From an uncultured Flavobacteriaceae bacterium (lineage in GTDB: Bacteria; Bacteroidota; Bacteroidia; Flavobacteriales; Flavobacteriaceae), in assembly GCA_943842625.1 (NCBI GenBank), contig CALTCK010000013.1, positions 1 to 64,000 of the forward strand: 64,000 bases of DNA, in the 5' to 3' direction. A program made the position numbers and the translations under genes. Under the pieces are notes generated by a model. That model ran no database searches. It had not been told where the DNA came from and saw only the letters and a list, made by a program, of their open reading frames with translations. Within the stretch, counting starts at the first letter, position 1, and every line of letters starts with the position of its first letter. Below, one piece after another: positions 17,019 to 26,241 of this stretch.

Positions 17019-18440
17019 ATGAAAATTTTACTTACAGGAGCAACAGGATATATTGGCAAAAGACTTTTACCACGTCTGGTAGAAGACGGTCATGAAGTGG
17101 TTTGCTCTGTAAGAGATTTAGATAGGTTTCACCCTCCAAATTCACTAAAGTCAAAAATATCAGTTATTGAGTTAGACTTATTAGATGAAAAAACATTAAA
17201 GAATATACCAAAAGATATTGATGGCGCCTTTTATTTAGTTCATTCTATGTCTGCAAGCACAGATTATCAAACTTTAGAACAAAAATCTGCCATCAACTTT
17301 AGAAATGCAATTTCTAAAACAACCATAAAGCATGTAGTGTATTTAAGTGGAATCATAAATGAGAAAGAATTATCAAAACATTTATCTTCAAGAAAAACAG
17401 TTGAGTTAGAACTTAATAAAGGAACTTATAATTTTACAACCCTCCGAGCTGGAATTATTATTGGCTCTGGGAGCGCCTCTTTTGAAATCATTCGAGATTT
17501 AGTTGAAAAGTTACCCATAATGATAACCCCAAAATGGTTAAATACCAAATGCCAACCTATTGGAATTATTGATGTTATTGCTTTTTTATCAAAAACAATT
17601 TTTAATAAAAAAACATTTAATTTAGATTTTGATATTGGAGGACCAGATATTCTAACTTATAAAGAAATGCTTCTAGAATTTGGTAGAAGCAGAAACTTAA
17701 ACCGTACAATAATTACTGTTCCTATAATGAGCCCGAAACTTTCCTCCTACTGGCTATATTATGTAACTTCTACCTCTTATAAATTAGCAGTCGCTTTAGT
17801 TAAGAGCATGAAAATTGAAGTAGTGTGTCGTAATAATAAAATAAATGAATTACTAGAAATAAAGCCCCTATCATACAAAGAGTCGCTTTCAAGAGCTTTT
17901 ACTAAAATTAAAAATAATGAAATAGTTTCTAGCTGGAAAGATGCATACGCGAGTAGCGGGATTGATAGCCATATTTCTGATTTTATACAAATCCCTACCT
18001 ATGGATGTTTCAGAGATCAAAGAAATTCAACTTTTGATAGTAGTGAAAAGTGTAAAGATAGAATATGGGAAATTGGAGGGGAAACTGGATGGTATTACGG
18101 AGACTGGCTTTGGAAACTAAGAGGTTTCTTTGATAAAATTGCAGGTGGAGTGGGTTTACGCAGAGGACGAACTAATCCAAATCAAATCGATGTTGGAGAT
18201 GCGTTAGATTTTTGGAGAGTACTTTATGCCAACAAGAAAGAAGGGCGCCTTCTATTATTTGCTGAGATGAAACTGCCAGGTGAAGCTTGGCTAGAATTTA
18301 AAATCCAAAATAATTTATTAATTCAAACAGCTACATTTAGACCCCTAGGACTTATGGGAAGAATTTACTGGTATTTGGTGCTTCCATTTCATGGAGCCAT
18401 ATTCAATGGAATGTTAAAAAAACTAACAAATAATAACTAA
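17019..18440 (+). CDS. NAD(P)-binding SDR-like protein with C-terminal DUF2867 domain
   Basis: 473 residues. The N-terminal Rossmann domain starts with the dinucleotide motif GATGYIG (7-13) and resembles atypical extended SDRs that lack a clear YxxxK. The C-terminal part (about 320-470: GWYYGDWLWKLRGFFDKIAGG, VGDALDFWRV, LFAEMKLPGEAWLEF, YWYLVLPFHGAIF) is DUF2867. Two-domain proteins of this kind are usually encoded beside photolyase/cryptochrome genes. The stop and the photolyase ATG overlap by one base, so the two are translationally coupled. Substrate unknown. Confidence 0.88.
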   Translation: MKILLTGATGYIGKRLLPRLVEDGHEVVCSVRDLDRFHPPNSLKSKISVIELDLLDEKTLKNIPKDIDGAFYLVHSMSASTDYQTLEQKSAINFRNAISKTTIKHVVYLSGIINEKELSKHLSSRKTVELELNKGTYNFTTLRAGIIIGSGSASFEIIRDLVEKLPIMITPKWLNTKCQPIGIIDVIAFLSKTIFNKKTFNLDFDIGGPDILTYKEMLLEFGRSRNLNRTIITVPIMSPKLSSYWLYYVTSTSYKLAVALVKSMKIEVVCRNNKINELLEIKPLSYKESLSRAFTKIKNNEIVSSWKDAYASSGIDSHISDFIQIPTYGCFRDQRNSTFDSSEKCKDRIWEIGGETGWYYGDWLWKLRGFFDKIAGGVGLRRGRTNPNQIDVGDALDFWRVLYANKKEGRLLLFAEMKLPGEAWLEFKIQNNLLIQTATFRPLGLMGRIYWYLVLPFHGAIFNGMLKKLTNNN

Positions 18441-19714
18441 TGAAAATATCAATTTTTTGGTATCGCAGAGACTTAAGGCTAGAGGATAATACAGGACTCT
18501 TTAAAGCTTTAAATGAAAATGAAAATATACTACCCATATTTATTTTTGATGATTCAATACTAGATGAATTACCAGAGGATGACGCCAGAGTAAATTTCAT
18601 ATACGAATCGCTATCTAAAATCAATAAACAACTTAACAATCACCATGCATCCCTACAAATTTTAAAAGGTCAAATTGATGATGTTTGGGAAAAATTAGTA
18701 ACTACCTACGATATCCAAAAAGTCTATTTAAATAAAGACTATGAACCTTATGCTATTAAAAGAGACCAAAAAATAAAGGAATTTTTAAATTCCAACGGAA
18801 TTGAAATGAAAACTTTCAAAGATCAAGTAATATTTGAAGAACATGAAATTGTTAAAGCAGATGGTAAACCCTATACAGTTTTTACTCCATACAAAAGAAA
18901 ATGGTTAGAGAACTTCACCAAGGTTAATTTAAATTTATTAGTGAATTTTGATAATTTTTATAAAAAAATAATTGATTTTCCTTCACTCAATCAACTTGGG
19001 TTAAAAATTTCGTCTCTAAAAGTAAAAAATTATAGTCTTAAAAATGTTTCAACCTACTCTGAAACTAGAAATTTTCCAAATTTAGATTCAACAAGTTATT
19101 TGAGTCCTCACTTACGATTTGGAACAATAAGTGTCCGTCAAATTATTATTGAATTAAAAAATAAAAGTGAAACTTTTTTAAGTGAGTTAATTTGGAGAGA
19201 GTTCTTCATGCAAATTATTTTTCATTTTCCACACGTAGTTACTAAAAACTTTCGGCCTAAATACAATGGAATTCAATGGGTTAACAATAAAGATGATTAT
19301 GATAACTGGTGCCAAGGAAAAACTGGGTATCCCCTAGTAGATGCTGGAATGAGACAATTAAATGAAACAGGATATATGCACAATCGAGTTCGAATGGTTA
19401 CGGCTGGCTTTTTGTGTAAGCATTTGTTGATTGATTGGCGTTATGGAGAAGCCTATTTTGCAAAAAAACTATTGGATTATGAGCTTTCTTCAAACAATGG
19501 AAACTGGCAATGGGCAGCAGGAACTGGATGTGACGCAGCTCCATACTTCAGAATATTCAATCCTATTGAGCAGTTAAAAAAGTTTGACAAAACCCTAACA
19601 TATACCAAAAAATGGGTTAAAGATTTTGACACTCTTGAATATCCAAAACCCATCGTAGATCATAAATATGCTAGAAACAGAGCATTAGAAACATATAAAA
19701 AAGGAATAAATTAA
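18440..19714 (+). CDS. phrB: Deoxyribodipyrimidine photolyase / cryptochrome family flavoprotein
   Basis: 424 residues, slightly short of the 470 of E. coli PhrB. The N-terminal antenna domain begins ISIFWYRRDLRLEDN. The C-terminal FAD domain contains SYLSPHLRFGTIS, LIWREFFMQI, AGMRQLNETGYMHNRVRM and NGNWQWAAGTGCDAAPYFRIFNP. The Trp residues of LLIDWRYGE and GNWQW match those used in flavin photoreduction. It would repair UV-made pyrimidine dimers with blue light. It is central to the CIA30 / DUF2867-SDR / photolyase / SDR cluster. A cryptochrome-like signalling role cannot be excluded. Confidence 0.94.
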   Translation: MKISIFWYRRDLRLEDNTGLFKALNENENILPIFIFDDSILDELPEDDARVNFIYESLSKINKQLNNHHASLQILKGQIDDVWEKLVTTYDIQKVYLNKDYEPYAIKRDQKIKEFLNSNGIEMKTFKDQVIFEEHEIVKADGKPYTVFTPYKRKWLENFTKVNLNLLVNFDNFYKKIIDFPSLNQLGLKISSLKVKNYSLKNVSTYSETRNFPNLDSTSYLSPHLRFGTISVRQIIIELKNKSETFLSELIWREFFMQIIFHFPHVVTKNFRPKYNGIQWVNNKDDYDNWCQGKTGYPLVDAGMRQLNETGYMHNRVRMVTAGFLCKHLLIDWRYGEAYFAKKLLDYELSSNNGNWQWAAGTGCDAAPYFRIFNPIEQLKKFDKTLTYTKKWVKDFDTLEYPKPIVDHKYARNRALETYKKGIN

Positions 19715-19729
19715 TTTAAAGATTAAAAA

Positions 19730-20425
19730 ATGAATAAAAGTTATGTTGTAATAGGAGGATCCTCCGGAATTGGCAGAGAACTAGTCCAACTTTTAGAAAA
19801 AGAGGGGAATAATGTATTCGCTACTTATCATGAAAATGTTATAAATAGTCAAGGAAATGTTCAGTATCAAAAATTGGATGTTTTAAGTGATACTTTAGAT
19901 TTAGAGTTACTCCCTGAACAAATAGAAGGATTGGTTTATTGTCCAGGAAGTATCAATTTAAAACCATTCAAACGGTTTTCAGATGACGATTTCATTAACG
20001 ATTTTAAACTACAAGTAGTTGGAGCTACGAGAGTCATTAAATCATTACTCCCAAAATTGACAAAAGCAGGTAACTCCTCTATTGTACTTTTTTCTACAAT
20101 AGCAGTTCAAAACGGATTTAACTTTCATTCTCAAGTTGCTGCCTCAAAAGGAGCTATCGAAGGTCTAACCAGGTCATTATCTGCAGAATTTGCACCAAAG
20201 ATAAGAGTCAACGCAATAGCTCCCTCATTAACTGATACTCCTTTAGCAGACAAATTTTTAAATACACCACAAAAAATGGAGGCCCAGGCAGAAAAAAATC
20301 CATTAAAAAAAGTAGGGAATGTAACAGATATCGCTGAGGCTGCAAATTATTTACTTACCCATAAATCCTCATGGATTACAGGACAAATACTCCATGTTGA
20401 TGGAGGATACTCAACTATAAAATAA
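19730..20425 (+). CDS. SDR-family protein lacking the catalytic tyrosine
   Basis: 231 residues. The Rossmann dinucleotide motif GGSSGIG is at 9-15. The usual YxxxK active site reads VAASK: Lys140 is kept but the Tyr position (136) is Val. Nearby text HSQVAASKGAIEGLTRSLSAEFAP and the C-terminal ITGQILHVDGGYS are typical of classical SDRs. So it can bind NAD(P) but may not be a normal dehydrogenase. It is the last gene of the photolyase cluster, 15 bases after photolyase. Such Tyr-less SDRs appear to be a recurrent photolyase neighbour. Confidence 0.88.
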   Translation: MNKSYVVIGGSSGIGRELVQLLEKEGNNVFATYHENVINSQGNVQYQKLDVLSDTLDLELLPEQIEGLVYCPGSINLKPFKRFSDDDFINDFKLQVVGATRVIKSLLPKLTKAGNSSIVLFSTIAVQNGFNFHSQVAASKGAIEGLTRSLSAEFAPKIRVNAIAPSLTDTPLADKFLNTPQKMEAQAEKNPLKKVGNVTDIAEAANYLLTHKSSWITGQILHVDGGYSTIK

Positions 20426-20433
20426 AAAAAGCT

Positions 20434-20610
20434 ATGTTTAATCTATTTAAAAAGAAAAGTGAATTGGATGTGCTTCATTTAAAATATCGTAAACTTTTAG
20501 AAGAATCTCATAAATATTCAACTATTAATCGAAGGCTTAGTGATGAAAAAATTGCTGAATCGGAGATTGTTTTGAAAAAAATTAAAAATCTGGAAAAAAA
20601 TTCAGATTAA
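20434..20610 (+). CDS. Lacal_2735 family small protein
   Basis: 58 residues, MFNLFKKKSELDVLHLKYRK at the start, continuing as a charged alpha-helical (probably coiled-coil) protein with the Ser-Asn/Thr-Ile-Asn-Arg and SDEKIAE segments that mark this flavobacterial family. It lies eight bases after the SDR stop and is probably cotranscribed with the photolyase cluster. No function is known. The start ATG and TAA at 20608-20610 are clear. Confidence 0.82.
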   Translation: MFNLFKKKSELDVLHLKYRKLLEESHKYSTINRRLSDEKIAESEIVLKKIKNLEKNSD

Positions 20611-20720
20611 ATACTAAATTTTTTGAAATTAAATTAAGAGCCTATAATTTATTTATTTAGACAAAAAACAATCTTTTTTGAAGAGTTATACCCTTCAAAT
20701 TTGGTAACAATAAAAATCAC

Positions 20721-22211
20721 CTAATACTTAGCTGGTTTTCCATTGTTTGACGAGTTTTTGATAAAAACTCTCAAATCGTCATTAGCCTTAATTAAATCTT
20801 CGTTTCGAAGATACATCATATGACCACTACGATACCCTTTGAATATCATTCGGTCTTTCATTTTACCACTGGGGTCTATTTGTGAAAGTGTATATTTAGC
20901 GGCAAAATAGGTAGTAGCTCCATCATAATAACCAGATTGGTTCAATACTTTTAAATAAGGGTTAGTAGCCATAGCCTTTCGCAATCCCTCTCTTGTTTCG
21001 TTATTTCTTCGATCCCAAGGGTGTACGTCTCCAAACATATTGTACTTAATATCTGTATTAAAATTTAATTCAGATTTAATATAATGATTAATGGCCGGAG
21101 TGAAAGAATGCAACCAAGAGGTTAATTCGGGACTATAATCTGGGCTCGTACCAGCATTTATTCTGTCAATTCCTAAATATCTAGAATCTAATCTACCTAT
21201 GGTATATCCTGTTTTATCTCGCATTAACTCTTTCCAAAAAAAACTGGTGGGCACTTCTAAATTATGATTGAGAATTGATTTTTTACTCAAACCAGAATAA
21301 AAAGACATTTTTTCAGCCACACTATTTCTTTCTTCATCTGATATATTACTACCTTTAGCAAGAGCAGGCATCAAAGTATTTATAGCATAATTTTCAGATT
21401 CGGGAAGAATATCCAATAAATCTTTTTTCTGTAATGCTGGTGGTAATACTTTATGATACCATGCCGCAGCAGTAAAATAAGGCAAGTTAATTGCAGAATA
21501 TATAGGTTGATTGGTGCTATATAACTTATAGTCAGCCGGAGAAACAAGGATAACACCGTTCAAATACATCCATTGAGAGCTTTGTAATTCATTAGATAAT
21601 CCCATAACACGAGTACCTCCATAACTTTCACCAATAATGTATTTTGGGGACTCCCAGCGATTGTGTCTAGATACAAACGTATTTACCCACTCAGCTAAGT
21701 ATTTAATATCAGCATTGATCCCAAAAAATAACTTTTTATCAGGCATTTTTCCTTCACTGTCAGGAATCATTCTAGAATACCCAGTGTTTACTGGGTTAAC
21801 GAAAACAATATCTGCGACATCAATAATAGAATTTGGATTTGCTTTAAATCCATATGGTTGTATTGGATTCCCTTCTTCATCAATATTAAGTATTTTGGGA
21901 CCCGTATAGGCAATGTGCATCCAAACAGATGCAGAACCAGGCCCGCCATTAAATGATATAATTAAAGGTCTTTTTGCTCTATTTTTTATATTATCTCTAG
22001 TATAATAAGTATAAAATAAGGTTGCCATAGGATCACCATCTTTGTTCCAAACGGGTTGAGTTCCTGTTTCGGCAGTGTATGAAAAATTTTGTCCTTTAAC
22101 TATTGTATTATGTGTGGTTTTTATCAGAGTATCTACTGGAATAGATCTTTTTTGAGCACATAAGGAAGAAAAACCAATTAAAAATACGAACGTAATTATA
22201 TCTTTTATCAT
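20721..22211 (-). CDS. Serine carboxypeptidase-like secreted peptidase (family S10)
   Basis: 496 residues with a signal peptide (about 1-19, ending SLCAQ). Oxyanion-hole region FNGGPGSASVWMH (about 88-100), nucleophile Ser196 in GESYGGTR, and the C-terminal Asp (SGYYDGATTY) and His (GYRSGHMMYL) of the triad are all present. S10 enzymes release C-terminal amino acids in acid or periplasmic settings. The protein is probably periplasmic or exported. It stands alone, read leftward, convergent with the photolyase cluster. Confidence 0.92.
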   Translation of the reverse strand: MIKDIITFVFLIGFSSLCAQKRSIPVDTLIKTTHNTIVKGQNFSYTAETGTQPVWNKDGDPMATLFYTYYTRDNIKNRAKRPLIISFNGGPGSASVWMHIAYTGPKILNIDEEGNPIQPYGFKANPNSIIDVADIVFVNPVNTGYSRMIPDSEGKMPDKKLFFGINADIKYLAEWVNTFVSRHNRWESPKYIIGESYGGTRVMGLSNELQSSQWMYLNGVILVSPADYKLYSTNQPIYSAINLPYFTAAAWYHKVLPPALQKKDLLDILPESENYAINTLMPALAKGSNISDEERNSVAEKMSFYSGLSKKSILNHNLEVPTSFFWKELMRDKTGYTIGRLDSRYLGIDRINAGTSPDYSPELTSWLHSFTPAINHYIKSELNFNTDIKYNMFGDVHPWDRRNNETREGLRKAMATNPYLKVLNQSGYYDGATTYFAAKYTLSQIDPSGKMKDRMIFKGYRSGHMMYLRNEDLIKANDDLRVFIKNSSNNGKPAKY

Positions 22212-22356
22212 CTAATTATTATTTCTGATTTTGAATGCTAAATATAAACAATGAACACAAGTAACTATGTTAAAATTATAAATTTAAAAAGTAAAAAGAA
22301 GCGTAAACCATTTTAAAATTGAATCAAAATTGTATTTTAGACAAAATTTATATAAA

Positions 22357-23634
22357 ATGAAAAAGTATTTACTAATAAATTTTATTATTGCAATAACATT
22401 TTTAGTGTCTTGTGGCAGTGATGACGATGAAATGTCAGACATTGACAATCAAAATCCAACAGCTCCACAAAATCTTACTATTTCAAATATTACCGACAGC
22501 TCTTTAGATTTAAGTTGGAGTGAAGCTACAGACAACGTAGGAGTTACAAATTACAAACTATACCTTGATGGAACCAATATTCAAACCATAAATAATGGAA
22601 CTACAACAAGTATATTTGGATTAACACCTGGAACTTCTTATGAAATTAATGTCACTGCTTTAGATGCAGAAGGAAACGAATCTCTTCAAAGCAATATTTT
22701 AACAGTTGAGACTTTAGTTGCGCCATTAATTTTTAAAGACTATTTATCAGAAATGGGTATTTTTAGTGGTAATTTAAAAAGCTTAACTCCTGCTGAAAAT
22801 GTACATCTTTATGATTTAAACAGTCAGTTGTTTACAGATTACGCTCATAAACAACGATTGATAAGAATGCCTGAAGGAGAAGCCATGCAGTATAATAACA
22901 ATAGCTTATTGCCTATTTTCCCTGATAATACATTGATTTCTAAAACCTTTTATTACTACGAAGACGAAAATAATACCAATTCTAATAAAATTATTATTGA
23001 AACAAGAGTCTTAATAAAAACCGAAGGAACATGGAAAGTTGGGGAATATCTTTGGGATGATCAAATGAATGAAGCCGTCTATACTGAACAAGGAAGTACG
23101 ATCCCGGTCTCTTATCTTAATACTGAAGGGATCACTCAAGAAGTTCAATACCAAATACCATCTAAAGATGACTGTATTACTTGTCATCATGTGTATGACG
23201 ACACAACCCCCATTGGACCCAAACTGAGAGCAATGAATTTCAATCCTCAAAATGAAGAAACTTCAATAAATCAATTACAACATTTTATTGACATTGGATT
23301 GTTAGAAGGCATCTCAGATATTTCAACTTTAGAGGTACTTGCAGATTGGGAAGATGAAATTAATTTTGATATTTTTGAAAGGGGAAGGTCTTATATTGAT
23401 ATCAATTGTGCGCATTGTCATCAACCAGGTGGTTACGTGCCAACTGGATTTTTATTAGATTTTAGATTGGAAACTGATTTTGTAACAACTGGCATCTATT
23501 CTCATAGAGGTCAAATTGAAAGTCGCATTCAAAGCACAACACCCACCTATTTAATGCCTCAATTAGGAAGATCATTAGTCCACGATGAAGGAGTAACAAT
23601 GTTGTTAGAATATCTAGAAGCCATTGAGGATTAA
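22357..23634 (+). CDS. SO2930-family diheme c-type cytochrome lipoprotein with FN3 domain
   Basis: 425 residues. Lipoprotein signal with Cys19 (FLVSCGSDDD), then one fibronectin type III domain (about 33-120). The rest matches the SO2930-type diheme family (FKDYLSEMGIF..., NSQLFTDYAHKQRLIRMPEG) with two haem sites, CITCH (from about residue 273) and CAHCH (from about 351). It would carry electrons at the cell surface or in the periplasm. The ATG at 22357 is preferred over an upstream in-frame TTG at 22330 because it starts the signal sequence. Redox partner unknown. Confidence 0.9.
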   Translation: MKKYLLINFIIAITFLVSCGSDDDEMSDIDNQNPTAPQNLTISNITDSSLDLSWSEATDNVGVTNYKLYLDGTNIQTINNGTTTSIFGLTPGTSYEINVTALDAEGNESLQSNILTVETLVAPLIFKDYLSEMGIFSGNLKSLTPAENVHLYDLNSQLFTDYAHKQRLIRMPEGEAMQYNNNSLLPIFPDNTLISKTFYYYEDENNTNSNKIIIETRVLIKTEGTWKVGEYLWDDQMNEAVYTEQGSTIPVSYLNTEGITQEVQYQIPSKDDCITCHHVYDDTTPIGPKLRAMNFNPQNEETSINQLQHFIDIGLLEGISDISTLEVLADWEDEINFDIFERGRSYIDINCAHCHQPGGYVPTGFLLDFRLETDFVTTGIYSHRGQIESRIQSTTPTYLMPQLGRSLVHDEGVTMLLEYLEAIED

Positions 23635-23678
23635 TTTTTTGGCTTAATTCTTGTTATTTAAAATGAAAAATGTTTAAA

Positions 23679-24022
23679 ATGAAAAATATATTCTCATTAG
23701 TCGTCCTTGCTTCTTTTATATTGTTTAGTTCGCAATCTATATCTGCTCAAAGTTTAAAACAGAATCAAGATAGACCAGAGGTCGTAGCGAATAACGAGTT
23801 ACAAATATTAACTAATGAATTAGATTTAAACGATATTCAAAGACGTACTTTGTTCAGAGCTTTAGTAACTAAAGAAGTTAGTTTCCGAAAATCTGAGCTT
23901 GACGAAAACAAAGCACGATGGAGACTGATCAAAAAAAGGCAAATGACGATTTTGATTCTCAAATGAAAAAGACGTTAGATCCAGACCAATATAAAAAATG
24001 GAAAAATGAGCTCAATAATTAA
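23679..24022 (+). pseudogene. Small secreted alpha-helical protein, frame broken near 23920
   Basis: The gene starts with a signal peptide (ILFSSQSISAQS). It then encodes a helical domain (NELQILTNELDLNDIQRRTLFRALV), as in small Spy-like or DUF-type periplasmic proteins of Flavobacteriaceae. The first frame ends at 23966 with an unnatural tail (RQMTILILK). A one-base deletion near GCACGATGG (about 23917-23925) moves the true frame to METDQKKANDDFDSQMKKTL...KWKNELNN, ending at 24022, about 114 residues in all. The joined tail makes good sense (PDQYKKWKNEL is typical). Cotranscribed with the cytochrome by spacing. Confidence 0.68.
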
Positions 24023-24049
24023 TTGAGCGTAACTTTCATTTATCTTATT

Positions 24050-24863
24050 TTACTGTAGGTATAATACTTGGCCCACATCTATAGTGTTACTATCTAAATC
24101 ATTATACTTTTTTAAAGTATCTACGGTAAGATTAAACTTTCTAGAAATACTATACAAGGTATCTCCTTTTTCGACGACATAGGATTTAATATTTGAAGAT
24201 TTTTTTTCTTTCTTTTTTAGATTTCTTTTTACCTAATACTTCCTCATCGTAAATAAAGAGTTCGTATGTTTCTATTATTCGAATCAATTTATCAGGATAT
24301 TTAGGATCTGTGGCATATCCGGCTTTTTTCAATCCTTTAGCCCAAGATTTATAATCATCTTTCTTATGTTTAAATAAATCATTATATCGAGATCGTTGCG
24401 TTAAAAATAAAGAATGATCTCTGAACGAATATTTTGGATCTTTATACTTTCTGAAACATTCTTGTAATTTATCATCATCATGATAAACACGCCCACCAGT
24501 CCATCCTTTATGACATTTTATCCCAAAATGATTATTAGATTTTGCACTCAATTCACCTCTCCCTGCACCACTTTCTAATATTCCTTGAGCAAGCGTTATA
24601 CTTGCAGGAATTCCGTACTGCAGCATCTCTTCTTTTGCGATAGGACTGTAGTTTTCTATATACAAAATAACCGTTTCCTTATAAGTAATGTTCTTTGAAG
24701 GAGGCTTGATCTCTTTAATTAACGACTCACCTTTTTTTTCTACAATTACCTTTTCTGTAGGAACATATTTTTTTTTGGAAGTAGCTACCGTATTTTTTTT
24801 TGCTCTACATCCTAGAATAAGTAGGCAACACAACGCTACCATTTTAAATGAATTAAAAGTCAT
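24050..24863 (-). pseudogene. Glucosaminidase-LysM lipoprotein (peptidoglycan hydrolase), one homopolymer frameshift
   Basis: The reading frame from 24863 covers a lipoprotein signal (Cys19, LILGC) and a complete glucosaminidase domain (about 75-205): PASITLAQGILESGAGRGEL, SNNHFGIKC, GYATDPKYPDKLIRIIETYEL. It stops at 24186 after a lysine-rich tail. One extra T in the eight-T run at 24200-24207 explains this. In the other frame the protein continues as YVVEKGDTLYSISRKFNL...VGQVLYLQ, a LysM peptidoglycan-binding domain ending at 24050. Corrected length is about 270 residues. It cleaves N-acetylglucosaminyl bonds in the cell wall. The homopolymer position suggests a sequencing error. Confidence 0.85.
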
Positions 24864-25003
24864 TTCAAAAGTTTAATTAAAAGATCAATCATATAATAAA
24901 ACTCAAACTACTAATAGAATAGTATGCATTCTTAAAATTTCAGTTAAATTATAAAAAAATCAGGAATCATCAATATTTATGAGATGAATTATTTTTGTAA
25001 AGA

Positions 25004-25921
25004 TTACTTAATTAAAGGAAGGTTTTTCTTTTTTAAAATATTATTCATCCCTACAATACCCTGTAGACCACCTGTATGAATGCAAAGAATTGAACTTTTT
25101 TCCTTTATCAGTCCTTTTTTAATTAAATCTATAATTCCAAACATCATTTTTCCAGTATAAATTGGGTCTAGGGGTATCGCTGTAACCTCTTTAAAAGAGT
25201 TCATAAAATTGATGAGTTGTGTATTTACTTTAGCATAACCTCCAAAACAATAATCATCTAATAATTTAAAATTTGATTTATGGGTATATTTATTAATTTC
25301 CGATAATTGAAAAGTTCCCTTAAGTGCAGAAAAACCGATTACATTTTGAGAATTTTTTGAAGATTTTATGAGTCCTGATAGAGTTCCTCCCGTACCTACA
25401 GAGGCACAAATAAAATCATAATTTAAATCTTCTTTTTTTAATATTTCCGAACAACCTTTTATGGCCAACTGATTGGTTCCCCCTTCAGGGATTAAATAAA
25501 ATTTCCCGAATTTAGTTTTCAAAATATCGATAAAAGCCTTTTCAGTTTTTAACTGATAATCTTTTCGTGAAATAAACAAAAATTTCATTCCACATTTTTT
25601 TGCAAAAAGTAAAGTGGCGTTCAATTCGACTTTATCAATTAATTCTTCTCCGCGGATGACGCCAATTGTATTAAATCCAAACTCTTTACCAACCGATGCA
25701 ACTGCTGCTATATGATTAGAATACGCTCCTCCAAATGTCAATAATGTATTAAAACCCTCTTTTTTTGCATTAATCAAATTATATTTTAGCTTTCTATACT
25801 TGTTGCCAGAAATATGAGGATGTATCAAATCTTCTCTTTTAATTACCAATTTACAATTGGTATTTAAAAATGGTTCCAAGGAAATAACTTGGTTAATAAC
25901 ACTAGGTTTACCTTCTAACAA
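25004..25921 (-). CDS. D-cysteine desulfhydrase / ACC deaminase family PLP enzyme
   Basis: 305 residues. PLP fold-type II enzyme with the Schiff-base Lys in GNKYRKLKYNL (about 40), the AYSNHIAAVASVGKEFG loop and the phosphate-binding SVGTGGTLSGLI. The family covers 1-aminocyclopropane-1-carboxylate deaminase and D-cysteine desulfhydrase. In Bacteroidota the latter activity is more likely, but sequence does not settle it. It is monocistronic. A TATTTTTG element lies 24 bases before the ATG (25945-25952). Confidence 0.9.
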   Translation of the reverse strand: MLEGKPSVINQVISLEPFLNTNCKLVIKREDLIHPHISGNKYRKLKYNLINAKKEGFNTLLTFGGAYSNHIAAVASVGKEFGFNTIGVIRGEELIDKVELNATLLFAKKCGMKFLFISRKDYQLKTEKAFIDILKTKFGKFYLIPEGGTNQLAIKGCSEILKKEDLNYDFICASVGTGGTLSGLIKSSKNSQNVIGFSALKGTFQLSEINKYTHKSNFKLLDDYCFGGYAKVNTQLINFMNSFKEVTAIPLDPIYTGKMMFGIIDLIKKGLIKEKSSILCIHTGGLQGIVGMNNILKKKNLPLIK

Positions 25922-26049
25922 TTGATCTGTTTTTAATTTATACCCAAAAATAAAAATAAATTATTCATACTGATGCTAGTCAATGTAACTATTTGATGTA
26001 AAGAAGTATCAATTAACAAAAACTTAATTCAAACAATAACTTAAAATGC

Positions 26050-26057
26050 TATTTTTG
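26050..26057 (+). promoter_or_regulatory. Candidate -7 element (TATTTTTG) just before the DUF5522-hutU pair
   Basis: An exact TAnnTTTG match ending five bases before the GTG at 26062. If functional the message would be leaderless or start at an internal ATG (26110). Short AT-rich match, so only suggestive. Confidence 0.3.
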
Positions 26058-26061
26058 TTAG

Positions 26062-26241
26062 GTGACTAATTTCAAAAAACACATCCCTTTAGAAGAGGGA
26101 GATTATTATATGACTCCGCAAGGGTATAAATGCTTTACAGAGCAATACCATTTAAAGCGTGGTTATTGTTGCGAGAGTGGTTGCAAGCACTGTCCATTTG
26201 GATTTAATAAAAAAACGAATACTCAAAAAAATGACTTTTAA
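26062..26241 (+). CDS. DUF5522 family small cysteine-rich protein
   Basis: 59 residues from GTG. It contains LEEGDYYMTPQGYKCFTEQYHL and the hallmark RGYCCESGCKHCPFGF, a CCxxxCxxC cluster that could bind metal. DUF5522 proteins often sit directly before a flavobacterial gene of primary metabolism. Here the last 11 bases overlap the start of hutU, so the two are translationally coupled. The start may instead be the ATG at codon 17. Function unknown. Confidence 0.82.
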   Translation: MTNFKKHIPLEEGDYYMTPQGYKCFTEQYHLKRGYCCESGCKHCPFGFNKKTNTQKNDF

